Below the pieces are notes generated by a model. The model did not search any database. It worked only from the letters and a program-made list of their open reading frames with translations, and was not told where the DNA came from. Below, in pieces: positions 1-7,973 of a stretch of 20,163 nt of DNA. The stretch is from Alphaproteobacteria bacterium (GTDB lineage Bacteria > Pseudomonadota > Alphaproteobacteria > Bin95). The position numbers were made by a program, and so were the translations under genes. The DNA is taken from positions 1-20,163 of the forward strand of contig JAJECF010000169.1 in NCBI GenBank assembly GCA_022822125.1. The letters are read 5' to 3'. The stretch's first letter is position 1; every line of letters begins with the position of its first letter.

Positions 1-190
1 CACGCCGCAGCCGCCTGCGGCGCATGAACTGGGACCGGATGAACGCGCTACTCACGCGGTATCCCCTGCCACCAGTCTCGTATCCGCGCTCATGGCAAAA
101 CTCCTTGCGCGAACCTGTCAGGTGAGGAACCGAGTGCGTCAGTCGCGCACGCTCGGGTCTGTGGGGGGCGGGGCTCGGTAACGACCCCGC
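1..190. other. Edge region without a secure gene
   Basis: No convincing gene can be assigned. On the minus strand an AAGGAG Shine-Dalgarno-like run lies 7 nt before an ATG at 93–91. That ATG opens a 13-codon reading frame (MSADTRLVAGDTA) ending at 52. Its stop overlaps a GTG at 55–53 (GTGA overlap), from which a frame reading VSSAFIRSQFMRRRRLRR runs off the left edge. This could be the start of a translationally coupled gene lying outside the window. On the plus strand a frame open from the edge ends in TGA at 123–125 (…MNALLTRYPLPPVSYPRSW…) and could equally be a gene tail. Neither is recognised. Confidence 0.2.
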
Positions 191-418
191 CTACCCGGCA
201 TCGAAGCCGGCCAGAACGCGGCGTCCTGCATCCAGCTCGTCAGCGATGAAGGCTGCAAGACGCTCAACGGCATCGTGGCGCGTGCGCGCATATTCCGGTT
301 CGAGCCGCCGCCCGTTTCGCACCGCCGCCCACCAGATCGAGTCGGGACTAGGCCGGGCCGGGCTCGGTTTCGAGCGCGCCGACCAGTCCACAACGATGTG
401 GGTCTCGAAGAGCGGCAA
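191..418 (-). pseudogene. Truncated N-terminal fragment of a 'VVDWSA' protein (DUF429-like)
   Basis: The frame begins at a possible TTG start (418–416), 5 nt after the stop of the upstream SDR gene, and reads LPLFETHIVVDWSARSKPSP, later DSIWWAAV, and ends VLAGFDAG followed by a stop. From memory, intact alphaproteobacterial proteins with a VDWSA…KP…DSIW N-terminus continue past VLxGFDFPxGYP for another 100 or more residues. Some are annotated as cobalamin or molybdopterin-biosynthesis associated, but their function is uncertain. Here the similarity stops at GFD after 75 codons and nothing in 1–190 resembles the rest, so this looks like a broken gene with a recombination or deletion junction near position 200. 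A longer frame from a GTG at 493 exists but overlaps the SDR gene. Confidence 0.5.
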
Positions 419-423
419 CGGCC

Positions 424-1257
424 CTAACGGCGGTCCGGATGATAGACGCGGATGGGGCGGTATTGCCTGTAGAAGGGTTTCTGGTCGCGCCACAGCACGC
501 CCGTGGCCGCGCCGCCGTCCACGGTGATCGCCTGGCCGGTGACGAAGCTCGACCGGTCGCTCGCGAGAAACAGCACGGTCTCGGCGATATCGCGCGGCCG
601 GCCGACGCGCGGGATCGGCTGCTGCAGGGCGTAGTCGTCCAGCCGCTCCTCGATCAGGCTATCCGGCCGGCCGACCGTATTGGCCGAAAGCGGCGTCGCG
701 ATATAGCCGGGGCAGACGCAGTTCACCCGGATCGAGTGCTCGCCGAGCTCCATTGCGGAAACCTTGGACAGATGCACCACAGCCGCCTTGGCAGCCGAAT
801 AGACCTGCGGCCCGCGCCCGGCGGTGATGCCGGCGATGCTGCCCGTGTTGACGATACTGCCCGAGCCCTGCGCCTTCATCGCCGGGATCGCATGCTTCAT
901 GCCGAGGAACACGCCACGCACCAGCACATCGAAGGAAAGGTCGAACTCCTCCGCCGGAATCGCCTCCAGCGGCCCGAGCGCGCCGCCGAAGCCCGCATTG
1001 TTGAACATGCAGTCGAGCCGCCCCCAGCGTTCAAGCGCCAGATCGACCGCCGCCTTCACCTCCGCCTCGTCGCGAACCTCGCAGGAGGCGAACAGCGCCG
1101 CCTCGCCCAGCTCCGCCGCCAGCGCCTCGCCGCGCTCGCGCTGCATGTCGGCGATCACGACGCGCGCGCCCTCGGCGGCGAACAGCCGCGCCGTCGCCTC
1201 GCCGATGCCGCTGGCGCCTCCCGTGATGACGGCGGTCTTGCCTTCCAGTTCGGCCAT
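424..1257 (-). CDS. SDR family NAD(P)-dependent oxidoreductase
   Basis: A 277-aa classical short-chain dehydrogenase. Visible motifs, in order: the Rossmann glycine motif GGASGIG (13–19), an acidic residue at the end of the second strand (D37, suggesting NAD preference), NNAG (86–89), catalytic S140, and YSAAK with Y153 and K157. A PG motif follows (PGYIATP, 183–189). The C-terminus runs past the usual VDGG end (248) with about 28 extra residues (GVLWRDQKPFYRQYRP…). The start ATG at 1257 has GGGGGA upstream and begins directly with MAELEGKTAVITGG, as expected. The substrate cannot be deduced. The gene is divergent from the dienelactone hydrolase at 1378, with about 120 bp between them. Confidence 0.93.
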   Translation of the reverse strand: MAELEGKTAVITGGASGIGEATARLFAAEGARVVIADMQRERGEALAAELGEAALFASCEVRDEAEVKAAVDLALERWGRLDCMFNNAGFGGALGPLEAIPAEEFDLSFDVLVRGVFLGMKHAIPAMKAQGSGSIVNTGSIAGITAGRGPQVYSAAKAAVVHLSKVSAMELGEHSIRVNCVCPGYIATPLSANTVGRPDSLIEERLDDYALQQPIPRVGRPRDIAETVLFLASDRSSFVTGQAITVDGGAATGVLWRDQKPFYRQYRPIRVYHPDRR

Positions 1258-1337
1258 GCCTGCAACTCCCCCGATTCTCCGGCCTGCCCATTGTCACGCA
1301 AAACGCGCCGGATGTCCGCTTCGCCGCAACCGGCTGC

Positions 1338-1343
1338 TACAAT
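1338..1343 (+). promoter_or_regulatory. Possible -10 element for the dienelactone hydrolase gene
   Basis: TACAAT lies 34 nt before the ATG at 1378, in the 120-bp space between divergent genes, and is one base off the consensus TATAAT. No convincing -35 box sits 16–18 nt upstream, so this is only a candidate. Confidence 0.25.
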
Positions 1344-1377
1344 GCGCGTAACATCCCGAAACGAGACGCCCGATCCC

Positions 1378-2076
1378 ATGTCCGAGCTTACGATCACGAC
1401 ACCCGCCGGCGAAACCTTCGGCGCCTATGCCGCCTTTCCCGACACCGACGGGCCGGCGCCCGGCCTGCTGCTGCTGAACGAGGTGTTCGGCGTCAACCGC
1501 TTCATGCGCGCCATTGCCGACGACTGGGCCGGCAGGGGCTTCCTCGCTGTCTGCCCGAAGCTCTACTGGCGCATCGACCCGGACTTCGAGCTCGACCCGG
1601 AAACCCCCGGGCATCGGGACCAGGCGCTGGCGACGCGCTCGCAATTCGATGTCGATCTTGCGGTTTCGGACACGGCCGCGGCCGTCGCGCACCTGCGGGA
1701 GATGCCCGAATGCAGCGGCAAGGTCGCGACGCAGGGCTATTGCCTGGGCGGGCTGCTCGCCTTCCTGCATGCCGCGCGCGGCGAGGCGGATTGCGATATC
1801 TCCTATTACGGCGTCGGCATTGAGGACTATCTGGGCGAGGCGGCGCAGATAACGCGGCCCGTGATGCTGCATATCGGCGAGGCGGACCCCTGGACGCCCG
1901 TGCCGGTCCGCGACGCGACGGCAGCGGCGCTGGCCGGCCATGCGGCTGCCGAGATCTACACCTATCCCGACACGGACCATGCCTTCGCGCGTGAAGGCGC
2001 GGTGACTGAAGTGACCGCCATGAAGGAACTCGCCAACAGGCGCTCCGAGGCGATGCTGAACCGGGTGCTGCGCTGA
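1378..2076 (+). CDS. Dienelactone hydrolase family protein
   Basis: A 232-aa alpha/beta hydrolase of the dienelactone hydrolase (carboxymethylenebutenolidase) family. The family's Cys-His-Asp triad is visible: C122 in GYCLGG, D170 in GEADPWTP and H201 in DTDHAF. NEVFG with E35 matches the conserved glutamate that orients the nucleophilic cysteine. Length is normal and there is no signal peptide, so it is cytoplasmic. The ATG at 1378 (MSELTITTPAGETFGAY) matches the usual N-terminus; the same frame is open much further upstream, but that part is antisense to the SDR gene. The stop overlaps the next gene's ATG by one base (TGATG), so the two are probably co-translated. The family hydrolyses dienelactone in chloroaromatic degradation, but many members have other or unknown substrates. 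Confidence 0.92.
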   Translation: MSELTITTPAGETFGAYAAFPDTDGPAPGLLLLNEVFGVNRFMRAIADDWAGRGFLAVCPKLYWRIDPDFELDPETPGHRDQALATRSQFDVDLAVSDTAAAVAHLREMPECSGKVATQGYCLGGLLAFLHAARGEADCDISYYGVGIEDYLGEAAQITRPVMLHIGEADPWTPVPVRDATAAALAGHAAAEIYTYPDTDHAFAREGAVTEVTAMKELANRRSEAMLNRVLR

Positions 2077-3053
2077 TGCGGGCGGTCCTCTGCCGGTCCT
2101 TCGACGGGATCGACGGGTTCACTGTCGAAGACATCGAACCGGACGAACCCGGCCCCGGCGAGGTGCGGGTGCGGGCCGCCGCCATCGGCGTGAATTTCGC
2201 CGATTCGCTGGTCGCCGCCGGGCAATACCAGACGCGCCCGGACTTTCCGTTCAGCCCCGGTTTCGAATGCGCGGGCCATATCGATGCGCTCGGGCCCGGC
2301 GTCGAAGGCTTCGAGATCGGCGAGCGCGTCATGGCGGTGATGGACTACGGCGCCTATCGAGAGCAGGTCTGCGCGCCGGCCGTGCATGTTTACCGCCTGC
2401 CGGAGAGCATGGATTTCGTCACCGCCGCGGGCTTCCCTGTGACTTACGGCACGAGCCATATCGGCCTCGACCATCGCGGCGGCCTCAAGGCGGGCGAAAC
2501 CCTGCTCGTACACGGCGCCGCCGGCGGCGTCGGGCTCACGGCGGTCGAGATCGGCAAGGCGATGGGCGCCACCGTCATCGCGACCGCCGGCGGGCCGGAA
2601 AAGGTGGGGGTGGCCGTCGAACACGGCGCGGACCACGGCATCGATTACAGGAGCGAGGATATCCGCGCGCGCGTCAGGGAACTCACCGAGGGGCGCGGCG
2701 CGGACGTGATCTACGATCCGGTGGGCGGCGACGTCTTCGATGCGTCCATGCGCTGCATCGCCTGGGGCGGGCGGCTGCTGGTGGTCGGCTTTGCGGCCGG
2801 GCGCATTCCACAGGCCCCGGCCAATCTGCTCCTCGTCAAGAACATCGCGGCGATCGGCGTCTATTGGAGCTCGCACCGCGAACGCGAGCCCGAGCGGCTG
2901 CAGCGGAGCTTCGCGGACCTCTTCGCGCTATACGAGCGGGGCGCGCTGAAGCCGCGCATCGCCGAAACCTGGCCTCTCGAACGGGCGGCCGAGGCGCTGC
3001 GCCGGCTCCTCTCCCGCAAGGTCGCCGGCAAGATCGTGCTGACTGCGGAATAG
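2076..3053 (+). CDS. NADPH:quinone oxidoreductase family (zinc-independent MDR) protein
   Basis: A 325-aa medium-chain dehydrogenase/reductase of the quinone oxidoreductase branch. The GroES-like N-terminal domain contains AIGVNFADSLVAAGQY (36–51) and FSPGFECAGHI (59–69). The nucleotide-binding loop is HGAAGGVGLTAVEIGKAMGA (146–165), and GRGADVIYDPVGGDVF (206–221) is typical of the family. The structural zinc-binding cysteines of alcohol dehydrogenases are absent. The likely role is NADPH-dependent reduction of quinones or other unsaturated carbonyls; the exact substrate is unknown. It is translationally coupled to the dienelactone hydrolase by a one-base overlap. Confidence 0.92.
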   Translation: MRAVLCRSFDGIDGFTVEDIEPDEPGPGEVRVRAAAIGVNFADSLVAAGQYQTRPDFPFSPGFECAGHIDALGPGVEGFEIGERVMAVMDYGAYREQVCAPAVHVYRLPESMDFVTAAGFPVTYGTSHIGLDHRGGLKAGETLLVHGAAGGVGLTAVEIGKAMGATVIATAGGPEKVGVAVEHGADHGIDYRSEDIRARVRELTEGRGADVIYDPVGGDVFDASMRCIAWGGRLLVVGFAAGRIPQAPANLLLVKNIAAIGVYWSSHREREPERLQRSFADLFALYERGALKPRIAETWPLERAAEALRRLLSRKVAGKIVLTAE

Positions 3054-3072
3054 GCGTCCAGCCCGCTCCGAT

Positions 3073-3101
3073 TTGAATATGCGCCAGAGGCGTATTAGGA
3101 T
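3073..3101 (+). promoter_or_regulatory. Candidate promoter of the xseB–ispA–dxs–tlyA run
   Basis: TTGAAT (3073–3078) and TAGGAT (3096–3101) are separated by 17 nt in the 83-bp gap before xseB. Each box matches the sigma-70 consensus at four of six positions and the spacing is ideal. There is no other obvious promoter between the preceding gene and xseB, but readthrough is possible. Confidence 0.35.
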
Positions 3102-3136
3102 GGACGGACCTGCAACATTGGCGCAAAGGGCGGCCC

Positions 3137-3391
3137 GTGACAGCTGAAACGACCGCAATTTCAGCGATGAGCTTGGAGGACGCGATGGCGGAACTGGAGC
3201 AGATCGTCCAGCGGCTGGAGCAGGGCCGGACGCCGCTCGAAGACGCCATTGCCGCCTATGAGCGCGGCGCCGCGCTCAAGCGCCATTGCGAGGACAAGCT
3301 GCGTTTGGCGCAGGAGAAGGTCGAAAAGATCGCGCTCGACCGCAATGGCGCTCCCGCTGCCGAGCCGCTCGGGCCGGACCCCGGCGGGTGA
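3137..3391 (+). CDS. xseB: Exodeoxyribonuclease VII small subunit
   Basis: An 84-aa protein with the XseB signature SLEDAMAELEQIVQRLEQGR…PLEDAIAAYERGAALKRHCEDKLRLAQEKVEKI (12–65), almost all helical, as in the small subunit that packs on the XseA nuclease chain. Exonuclease VII degrades single-stranded DNA in both directions to oligonucleotides. The start is GTG at 3137; AAAGGG lies about 8 nt upstream. Its last codons overlap the GTG of ispA (GTGA), so the two are probably translationally coupled. xseA is not in the window. Confidence 0.96.
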   Translation: MTAETTAISAMSLEDAMAELEQIVQRLEQGRTPLEDAIAAYERGAALKRHCEDKLRLAQEKVEKIALDRNGAPAAEPLGPDPGG

Positions 3392-4275
3392 CGGACTTTC
3401 CCGACCGTCTCGGCCGGGTTCGCGCCAAGGTTGACCGGATACTGGCGGGACTGCTGCCCGACACGGGGCGCGCCGAGAAACGGCTGTTCGACGCCATGCG
3501 CTACGCCGCGCTCGGCCCCGGCAAACGGCTGAGGCCCTTCCTGGTCGCGGCGTCGGCGGACCTGTTCGGCGTCGAGGAGCGCTTTGCGTTGCGCTGCGGC
3601 GCGGCAGTCGAACTTGTGCATTGCTATTCCCTGGTCCATGACGACCTGCCAGCGATGGATGATGACCACCTCCGGCGCGGCCGGCCGACGGTCCATGCCG
3701 CCTGGGACGAAGCGACGGCCATTCTGGCGGGCGATGCCCTGTTGACATTGGCCTTCGAAGTGCTGGCCGATGCCGAGACGCATCCGAGCCCGGCCGTTCG
3801 CCTGCGGCTTGTCAGCGGCCTTGCGCGCGCGGCCGGCGGCGAGGGCATGTGCGGCGGCCAGATGCTCGACATGCTCGCCGAGCGGACTGCGTTCGAATTC
3901 GGCGAAATCGCCCGCCTGGAGCGCATGAAGACCGGCGCGCTGATCGCCTTCTGCTGCCGGGCGGGCGCGCTTCTGGGCGCGGCGCCGGCCGAGGCGGAGC
4001 GCGCGCTCACGGCCTATGCCCAGGACCTCGGCTTCGCCTTCCAGATCGCGGATGACCTGATCGACGCCGACGGCTCGGAAGAGGAAGCCGGCAAACGCCT
4101 GCGCAAGGACGCCGCGCAAGGCAAGGCCACGGTCGTCTCGCTGCTCGGCATTGAGGCGGCACGCGCGCGGGCTAAGATTCTGAGCGAACAGGCAGCCGCA
4201 CATCTCGATTGTTTCGGCGCCCGCGCCGGCCCGCTGCGGGACGCCGCCCGGTTCGCCGTCGAACGCAGCAGTTGA
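3388..4275 (+). CDS. ispA: (2E,6E)-farnesyl diphosphate synthase (polyprenyl synthetase family)
   Basis: A 295-aa trans-isoprenyl diphosphate synthase that condenses isopentenyl diphosphate with allylic diphosphates. The first aspartate-rich motif is [10 protein letters not shown] (84–93), followed by [15 protein letters not shown] is at 157–162. The second motif is DDLID (222–226), followed by KATVVSLLG (246–254). The residues before the first motif (CYSLVHDD) match bacterial FPP synthases such as E. coli IspA, which favours a C15 product; GGPP synthase remains possible. I chose the GTG at 3388 because it overlaps the xseB stop (GTGA) and gives the usual length. A longer frame from 3286 only reads through xseB out of frame. 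Confidence 0.95.
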   Translation: MTDFPDRLGRVRAKVDRILAGLLPDTGRAEKRLFDAMRYAALGPGKRLRPFLVAASADLFGVEERFALRCGAAVELVHCYSLVHDDLPAMDDDHLRRGRPTVHAAWDEATAILAGDALLTLAFEVLADAETHPSPAVRLRLVSGLARAAGGEGMCGGQMLDMLAERTAFEFGEIARLERMKTGALIAFCCRAGALLGAAPAEAERALTAYAQDLGFAFQIADDLIDADGSEEEAGKRLRKDAAQGKATVVSLLGIEAARARAKILSEQAAAHLDCFGARAGPLRDAARFAVERSS

Positions 4276-4285
4276 GAGGTATCCC

Positions 4286-6196
4286 ATGTACCTGTCCAAC
4301 CGAACCACCCCCTTGCTGGACCGCATCGACTCTCCTGCCGACCTCCGGGAACTCTCTGACAACGACCTGAAGCAGCTCGCCGCCGAACTGCGCTTCGAAA
4401 CGGTGGATACGGTTTCGCAAACGGGCGGTCATCTGGGCGCCAGCCTCGGCGTGATCGAACTGACCGTAGCGCTGCATGCGGTGTTCGAAACCCCGCATGA
4501 CCGGCTGATCTGGGATGTGAGCCACCAGGCTTATCCGCACAAGATCCTGACCGGGCGGCGGTCCGGCATGCGCACGCTGCGCCAGGGCGGCGGCCTCTCG
4601 GGCTTCACCCGGCGCGTGGAGAGCCCATACGACCCCTTCGGCGCGGCGCACAGCTCGACCTCGATCTCGGCGGCGCTCGGCATGGCGGCGGGCGCGCGGC
4701 TCCGGGGCGACGAACGGCGCTGCATCGCGGTGATCGGGGACGGCGCGATGACCGCCGGCATGGCCTATGAGGCGATGAACAATGCCGGCGCGATGGAATT
4801 GCCGCTGGTCGTCGTTCTGAACGACAACGACATGTCGATCGCGCCCAATGTCGGCGCGATGAGCAATTATCTCGCGCGGCTGATTTCGTCGCGCTCCTAC
4901 CGCTCGCTCAGGCAGGTGGCCAAGGAAGTGGCGCGGCGCTTCCCCAAGCCGTTCGAGATCGCGGCGCTCAGGGCGGAGGAATATGCGCGCGGCCTCGTCA
5001 CCGGCGGCACGCTGTTCGAGGAACTGGGCTTCTACTATGTCGGCCCGATAGACGGCCACAATCTGGACCACCTGCTGGCCATCCTGCGCAATGTCCGCGA
5101 TACGCACGGTCGCGGGCCGGTGCTGATCCATGCGGTGACCCAGAAGGGCAAGGGCTACGAACCGGCGGAAACCTCCGGCGATAAATATCATGGCGTCTCG
5201 AAATTCAACCTCGACACCGGCGTCCAGGCGAAGTCGAAGCCGGCCGCGCCCTCCTACACCTCGGTATTTGCGAAGAGCCTGATCGCCGAGGCGGAGCGCG
5301 ACCCGGCGATCTGCGCGATCACCGCCGCCATGCCCTCCGGCACGGGCGTGGATGCGTTCGGTGCGCGCTTCCCGGACCGCGCCTTCGATGTCGGCATCGC
5401 GGAGCAGCATGCCGTGACCTTCGCCGCCGGTCTCGCCTGCGAGGGCATGAAGCCCTTTGCAGCGATCTATTCCACCTTCCTCCAGCGCGGCTACGACCAG
5501 GTCGTCCACGACGTGGCGATCCAGTCCCTGCCGGTGCGCTTCGCCGTGGACCGGGCCGGCTATGTCGGGGCCGATGGCGCAACCCATTGCGGCGCCTTCG
5601 ATATCGCCTATCTCGGCTGCCTGCCGAATTTCGTGCTGATGGCGGCCGCAGACGAAGCCGACCTTGTGCATATGGTGGCGACGGCGGCGGAAATCGACGA
5701 CCGCCCTTCGGCGCTGCGCTATGCGCGCGGGGAAGGCGTCGGAGTGCCCTTGCCGGAGCGCGGCGAGGCGCTGGAACTCGGCAAGGGCCGGATTGTGCGG
5801 GAAGGCGCGAAAGCCGCCATCCTCTGCTACGGCGCGCGGCTCCACGACGCGCTGGCGGCGGCCGAGCGGCTGGACGCGGAAGGGGTTTCAACCACGGTGG
5901 CCGATGCGCGCTTCGCCAAGCCGCTCGACGAAGACCTGCTGCGGCGGCTGGCGGCGGACCACGAATTGCTGCTCACGGTCGAGGAAGGCTCGGTCGGCGG
6001 CTTCGGGGCGTTTGCGCTCCAATTCCTTGCAAGCCGGGGCCTTCTGGACGGCAGGCTGAAGGTCCGCTCCCTGGTCATGCCTGACATCTTCATCGACCAT
6101 GACAAGCCGGAAGCGCAGGTCGCCCAGGCGGGGCTGGACACGGACAGCATTTTCCGGACGGTGCTTGCCGCGCTCGCGCCCGCCGCCGCCGGGTGA
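4286..6196 (+). CDS. dxs: 1-deoxy-D-xylulose-5-phosphate synthase
   Basis: A 636-aa thiamine-diphosphate enzyme that joins pyruvate and glyceraldehyde 3-phosphate into DXP, the first step of the MEP isoprenoid pathway (also feeding thiamine and pyridoxal synthesis). Visible residues: H49 in [29 protein letters not shown] (76–92), [12 protein letters not shown] (121–132), the TPP/Mg motif [18 protein letters not shown] (151–168) with NDNDMSI, and the pyrimidine-domain catalytic glutamate E373 in GIAEQHAV. The C-terminal transketolase domain ends normally. AGAGGT lies just upstream of the ATG, 10 nt after ispA. The stop overlaps the tlyA GTG (GTGA). Confidence 0.98.
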   Translation: MYLSNRTTPLLDRIDSPADLRELSDNDLKQLAAELRFETVDTVSQTGGHLGASLGVIELTVALHAVFETPHDRLIWDVSHQAYPHKILTGRRSGMRTLRQGGGLSGFTRRVESPYDPFGAAHSSTSISAALGMAAGARLRGDERRCIAVIGDGAMTAGMAYEAMNNAGAMELPLVVVLNDNDMSIAPNVGAMSNYLARLISSRSYRSLRQVAKEVARRFPKPFEIAALRAEEYARGLVTGGTLFEELGFYYVGPIDGHNLDHLLAILRNVRDTHGRGPVLIHAVTQKGKGYEPAETSGDKYHGVSKFNLDTGVQAKSKPAAPSYTSVFAKSLIAEAERDPAICAITAAMPSGTGVDAFGARFPDRAFDVGIAEQHAVTFAAGLACEGMKPFAAIYSTFLQRGYDQVVHDVAIQSLPVRFAVDRAGYVGADGATHCGAFDIAYLGCLPNFVLMAAADEADLVHMVATAAEIDDRPSALRYARGEGVGVPLPERGEALELGKGRIVREGAKAAILCYGARLHDALAAAERLDAEGVSTTVADARFAKPLDEDLLRRLAADHELLLTVEEGSVGGFGAFALQFLASRGLLDGRLKVRSLVMPDIFIDHDKPEAQVAQAGLDTDSIFRTVLAALAPAAAG

Positions 6197-6927
6197 AGGA
6201 CCGCCTCGACCGGGTCCTGGTCGCGCGCGGCCTCGCCGAAAACCGGACGCAGGCCCAGGCGCTCGTTCTTGCGGGCAAGGTCTATTCCGGCACGCAGCGG
6301 CTCGACAAGGCGGGCCATGCCGTCGCTCCCAACATGGCGCTGGAAGTGCGCGGGCGGGCGCATCCCTGGGTTTCGCGCGGCGGGCTGAAGCTGGCGCACG
6401 GCCTTGACGCCTTCGCGGTTCCCGTCCGGGACCGGACATGCCTCGATATCGGAGCCTCCACGGGCGGCTTCACCGATGTGCTGCTGGCGAACGGCGCGGC
6501 CTGCGTGTGGGCCGTCGATGTCGGGCGCGGGCAGCTCGCCTGGACGCTGCGCAAGGATGCCCGGGTGCGCGTGATGGAGGGCGTCAATGCGCGCTATCTG
6601 ACGGCGGACGACGTCCCGGAGTCCGTCGATCTGGTCGTCTGCGACGCCTCTTTCATCTCGCTCAGCACGGTGCTGCCCGCGCCGCTCGCCCTCACCCGGG
6701 CCGGCGCCCATCTGGTGGCGCTGATAAAGCCGCAATTCGAGGCCGGGCGGGAGCGTGTGGGCAAAGGCGGCGTGGTGCGCGACCCGGCGGTGCGCCGGGA
6801 GGTCTGCGAGGCCGTCCGCGCCTGGCTGCAGGGTCTGGACGGCTGGACCGTGCTGGGCCTGGAGGAAAGCCCGGTGCGCGGCCCGCAAGGCAATATCGAA
6901 TATCTGATCGCCGCCGTCCGGGACTGA
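6193..6927 (+). CDS. tlyA: TlyA family RNA methyltransferase (16S/23S rRNA 2'-O-methyltransferase)
   Basis: A 244-aa protein with an N-terminal S4 RNA-binding domain ([20 protein letters not shown]…, about 1–60) and an FtsJ-like Rossmann methyltransferase domain. The SAM loop is [14 protein letters not shown] (85–98). The 2'-O-methyltransferase tetrad K-D-K-E is visible as K66 (SRGGLKL), D151 (CDASF), K179 (LIKPQFE) and E236 (GNIEYL). Characterised TlyA proteins methylate ribosomal RNA 2'-hydroxyls and affect capreomycin sensitivity; some relatives are called haemolysins. The start is GTG overlapping the dxs stop. The gene ends 13 bp from the convergent LLM gene, and I see no clear terminator in that gap. 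Confidence 0.94.
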   Translation: MKDRLDRVLVARGLAENRTQAQALVLAGKVYSGTQRLDKAGHAVAPNMALEVRGRAHPWVSRGGLKLAHGLDAFAVPVRDRTCLDIGASTGGFTDVLLANGAACVWAVDVGRGQLAWTLRKDARVRVMEGVNARYLTADDVPESVDLVVCDASFISLSTVLPAPLALTRAGAHLVALIKPQFEAGRERVGKGGVVRDPAVRREVCEAVRAWLQGLDGWTVLGLEESPVRGPQGNIEYLIAAVRD

Positions 6928-6940
6928 CCGGGCCGCCCGC

Positions 6941-7810
6941 TCAGAGGTCGGCGTAGCGCTCGATTGTGTCCTTCCACGCCATCACGTCTTCGGGCCCGTC
7001 AACGCGCATGGCGAGGCCGGCCACGCCGGTGACCGGCACGGTGACGCGCCCGACGCCCATTGCGGCCAGGCGCGGCAGTTCGTCGAGATCGTCCGGGATC
7101 GAGCAGGTGAGCGTGATCGCGTCAGGGTCGCGCCCGTGCTCCCGTGCTGTCGCGCGCACCAGGTCGAACAGGTCCTCGGGCGCGCCGCGCGCCGGGAAGA
7201 AGCCGTCCCCGAGCCGGCCCGCCCGCCGCGCCGCCGCCTTCGAGTGGCCTCCGACCGTGATCGGCACCGTGCCGTTGGCCGGCTTCGGCTGCATATAGGC
7301 ATTCTCGAAGGAGACGAAGCGGCCCCTGTAGGTCGGCGCGGGGGACCGCCAGAGCTCGCGCATGGCATGCACATAGTCGTCGGTGCGCGCGCCCCGGTCC
7401 TCGAAGGGCACGCCGAGGGCGTCGAATTCCTCGCGCAGCCAGCCGACGCCGATGCCGAGCTCGATGCGCCCGCCCGACATGGCGTCCAGCGTGGCCACCT
7501 GCTTGGCGGTGACGACCGGGTTGTGCTGCGGCAGGATCAGGATGGCGGTGCCGAGGCGGATGCGCTCGGTCCTGGCCGCGACCCAGGACATCCAGATGAG
7601 CGGGTCCGGCATGACGAATTCCGCCTCGTCTCCCGGCATCCTGCCGCCCGCCGCATAGGGATAGGAAGACCGGTAGCCCTTCGGCACGACAGTGTGCTCA
7701 ATGGTCCAGGCGGATTCGAAGCCCGCCGCCTCGCCGGCCTGGAGCAGCGCCGCCGCCTCCGCCGGATCGGTGTAACGTCCGGTATTGCAATAGCGCAGTG
7801 CGAATTTCAT
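6941..7810 (-). CDS. LLM class (luciferase-like) F420/flavin-dependent oxidoreductase
   Basis: A 289-aa luciferase-like TIM-barrel protein. MKFALRYCNTGRYTDPAEAAALLQAGEAAGFESAW is a typical first strand and helix. TERIRLGTAILILPQHNPVVTAKQVATLDAMSGGRIELGIGVGWLREEFDALG is the diagnostic core, and PITVGGHSKAAARRAGRLGDGF is the later flavin-binding region. It resembles the group annotated as TIGR03619 'F420-dependent LLM oxidoreductases', but sequence alone does not tell FMN from F420. The ATG at 7810 has AAGGGGA upstream. A longer frame from 8098 only extends antisense to the aldehyde dehydrogenase. The gene is divergent from the aldehyde dehydrogenase, with a 163-bp gap that should hold both promoters, although no strong boxes stand out. 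Confidence 0.9.
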   Translation of the reverse strand: MKFALRYCNTGRYTDPAEAAALLQAGEAAGFESAWTIEHTVVPKGYRSSYPYAAGGRMPGDEAEFVMPDPLIWMSWVAARTERIRLGTAILILPQHNPVVTAKQVATLDAMSGGRIELGIGVGWLREEFDALGVPFEDRGARTDDYVHAMRELWRSPAPTYRGRFVSFENAYMQPKPANGTVPITVGGHSKAAARRAGRLGDGFFPARGAPEDLFDLVRATAREHGRDPDAITLTCSIPDDLDELPRLAAMGVGRVTVPVTGVAGLAMRVDGPEDVMAWKDTIERYADL

Positions 7811-7973
7811 CAGCGCATCCCCTTCGTCGGTCCCGCCGCGCCATGGTGTTGCGGGACGAGGCGGGATGCAAGCGACAGCTTTCCCCGGCCGGCAGCGGAG
7901 GCGGGCCCTTGAGCGGCCGGCGCGGGCGGGGTAAGGGGCGGACGGCCGAGGGAACGAAGAGGGGCGCGGAGCC

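Noticed and set aside
439..1377. Upstream extension of the dienelactone hydrolase reading frame (545 codons in total)
   Set aside because: The extra part is antisense to a clear SDR gene and resembles no protein; the ATG at 1378 matches the family N-terminus.
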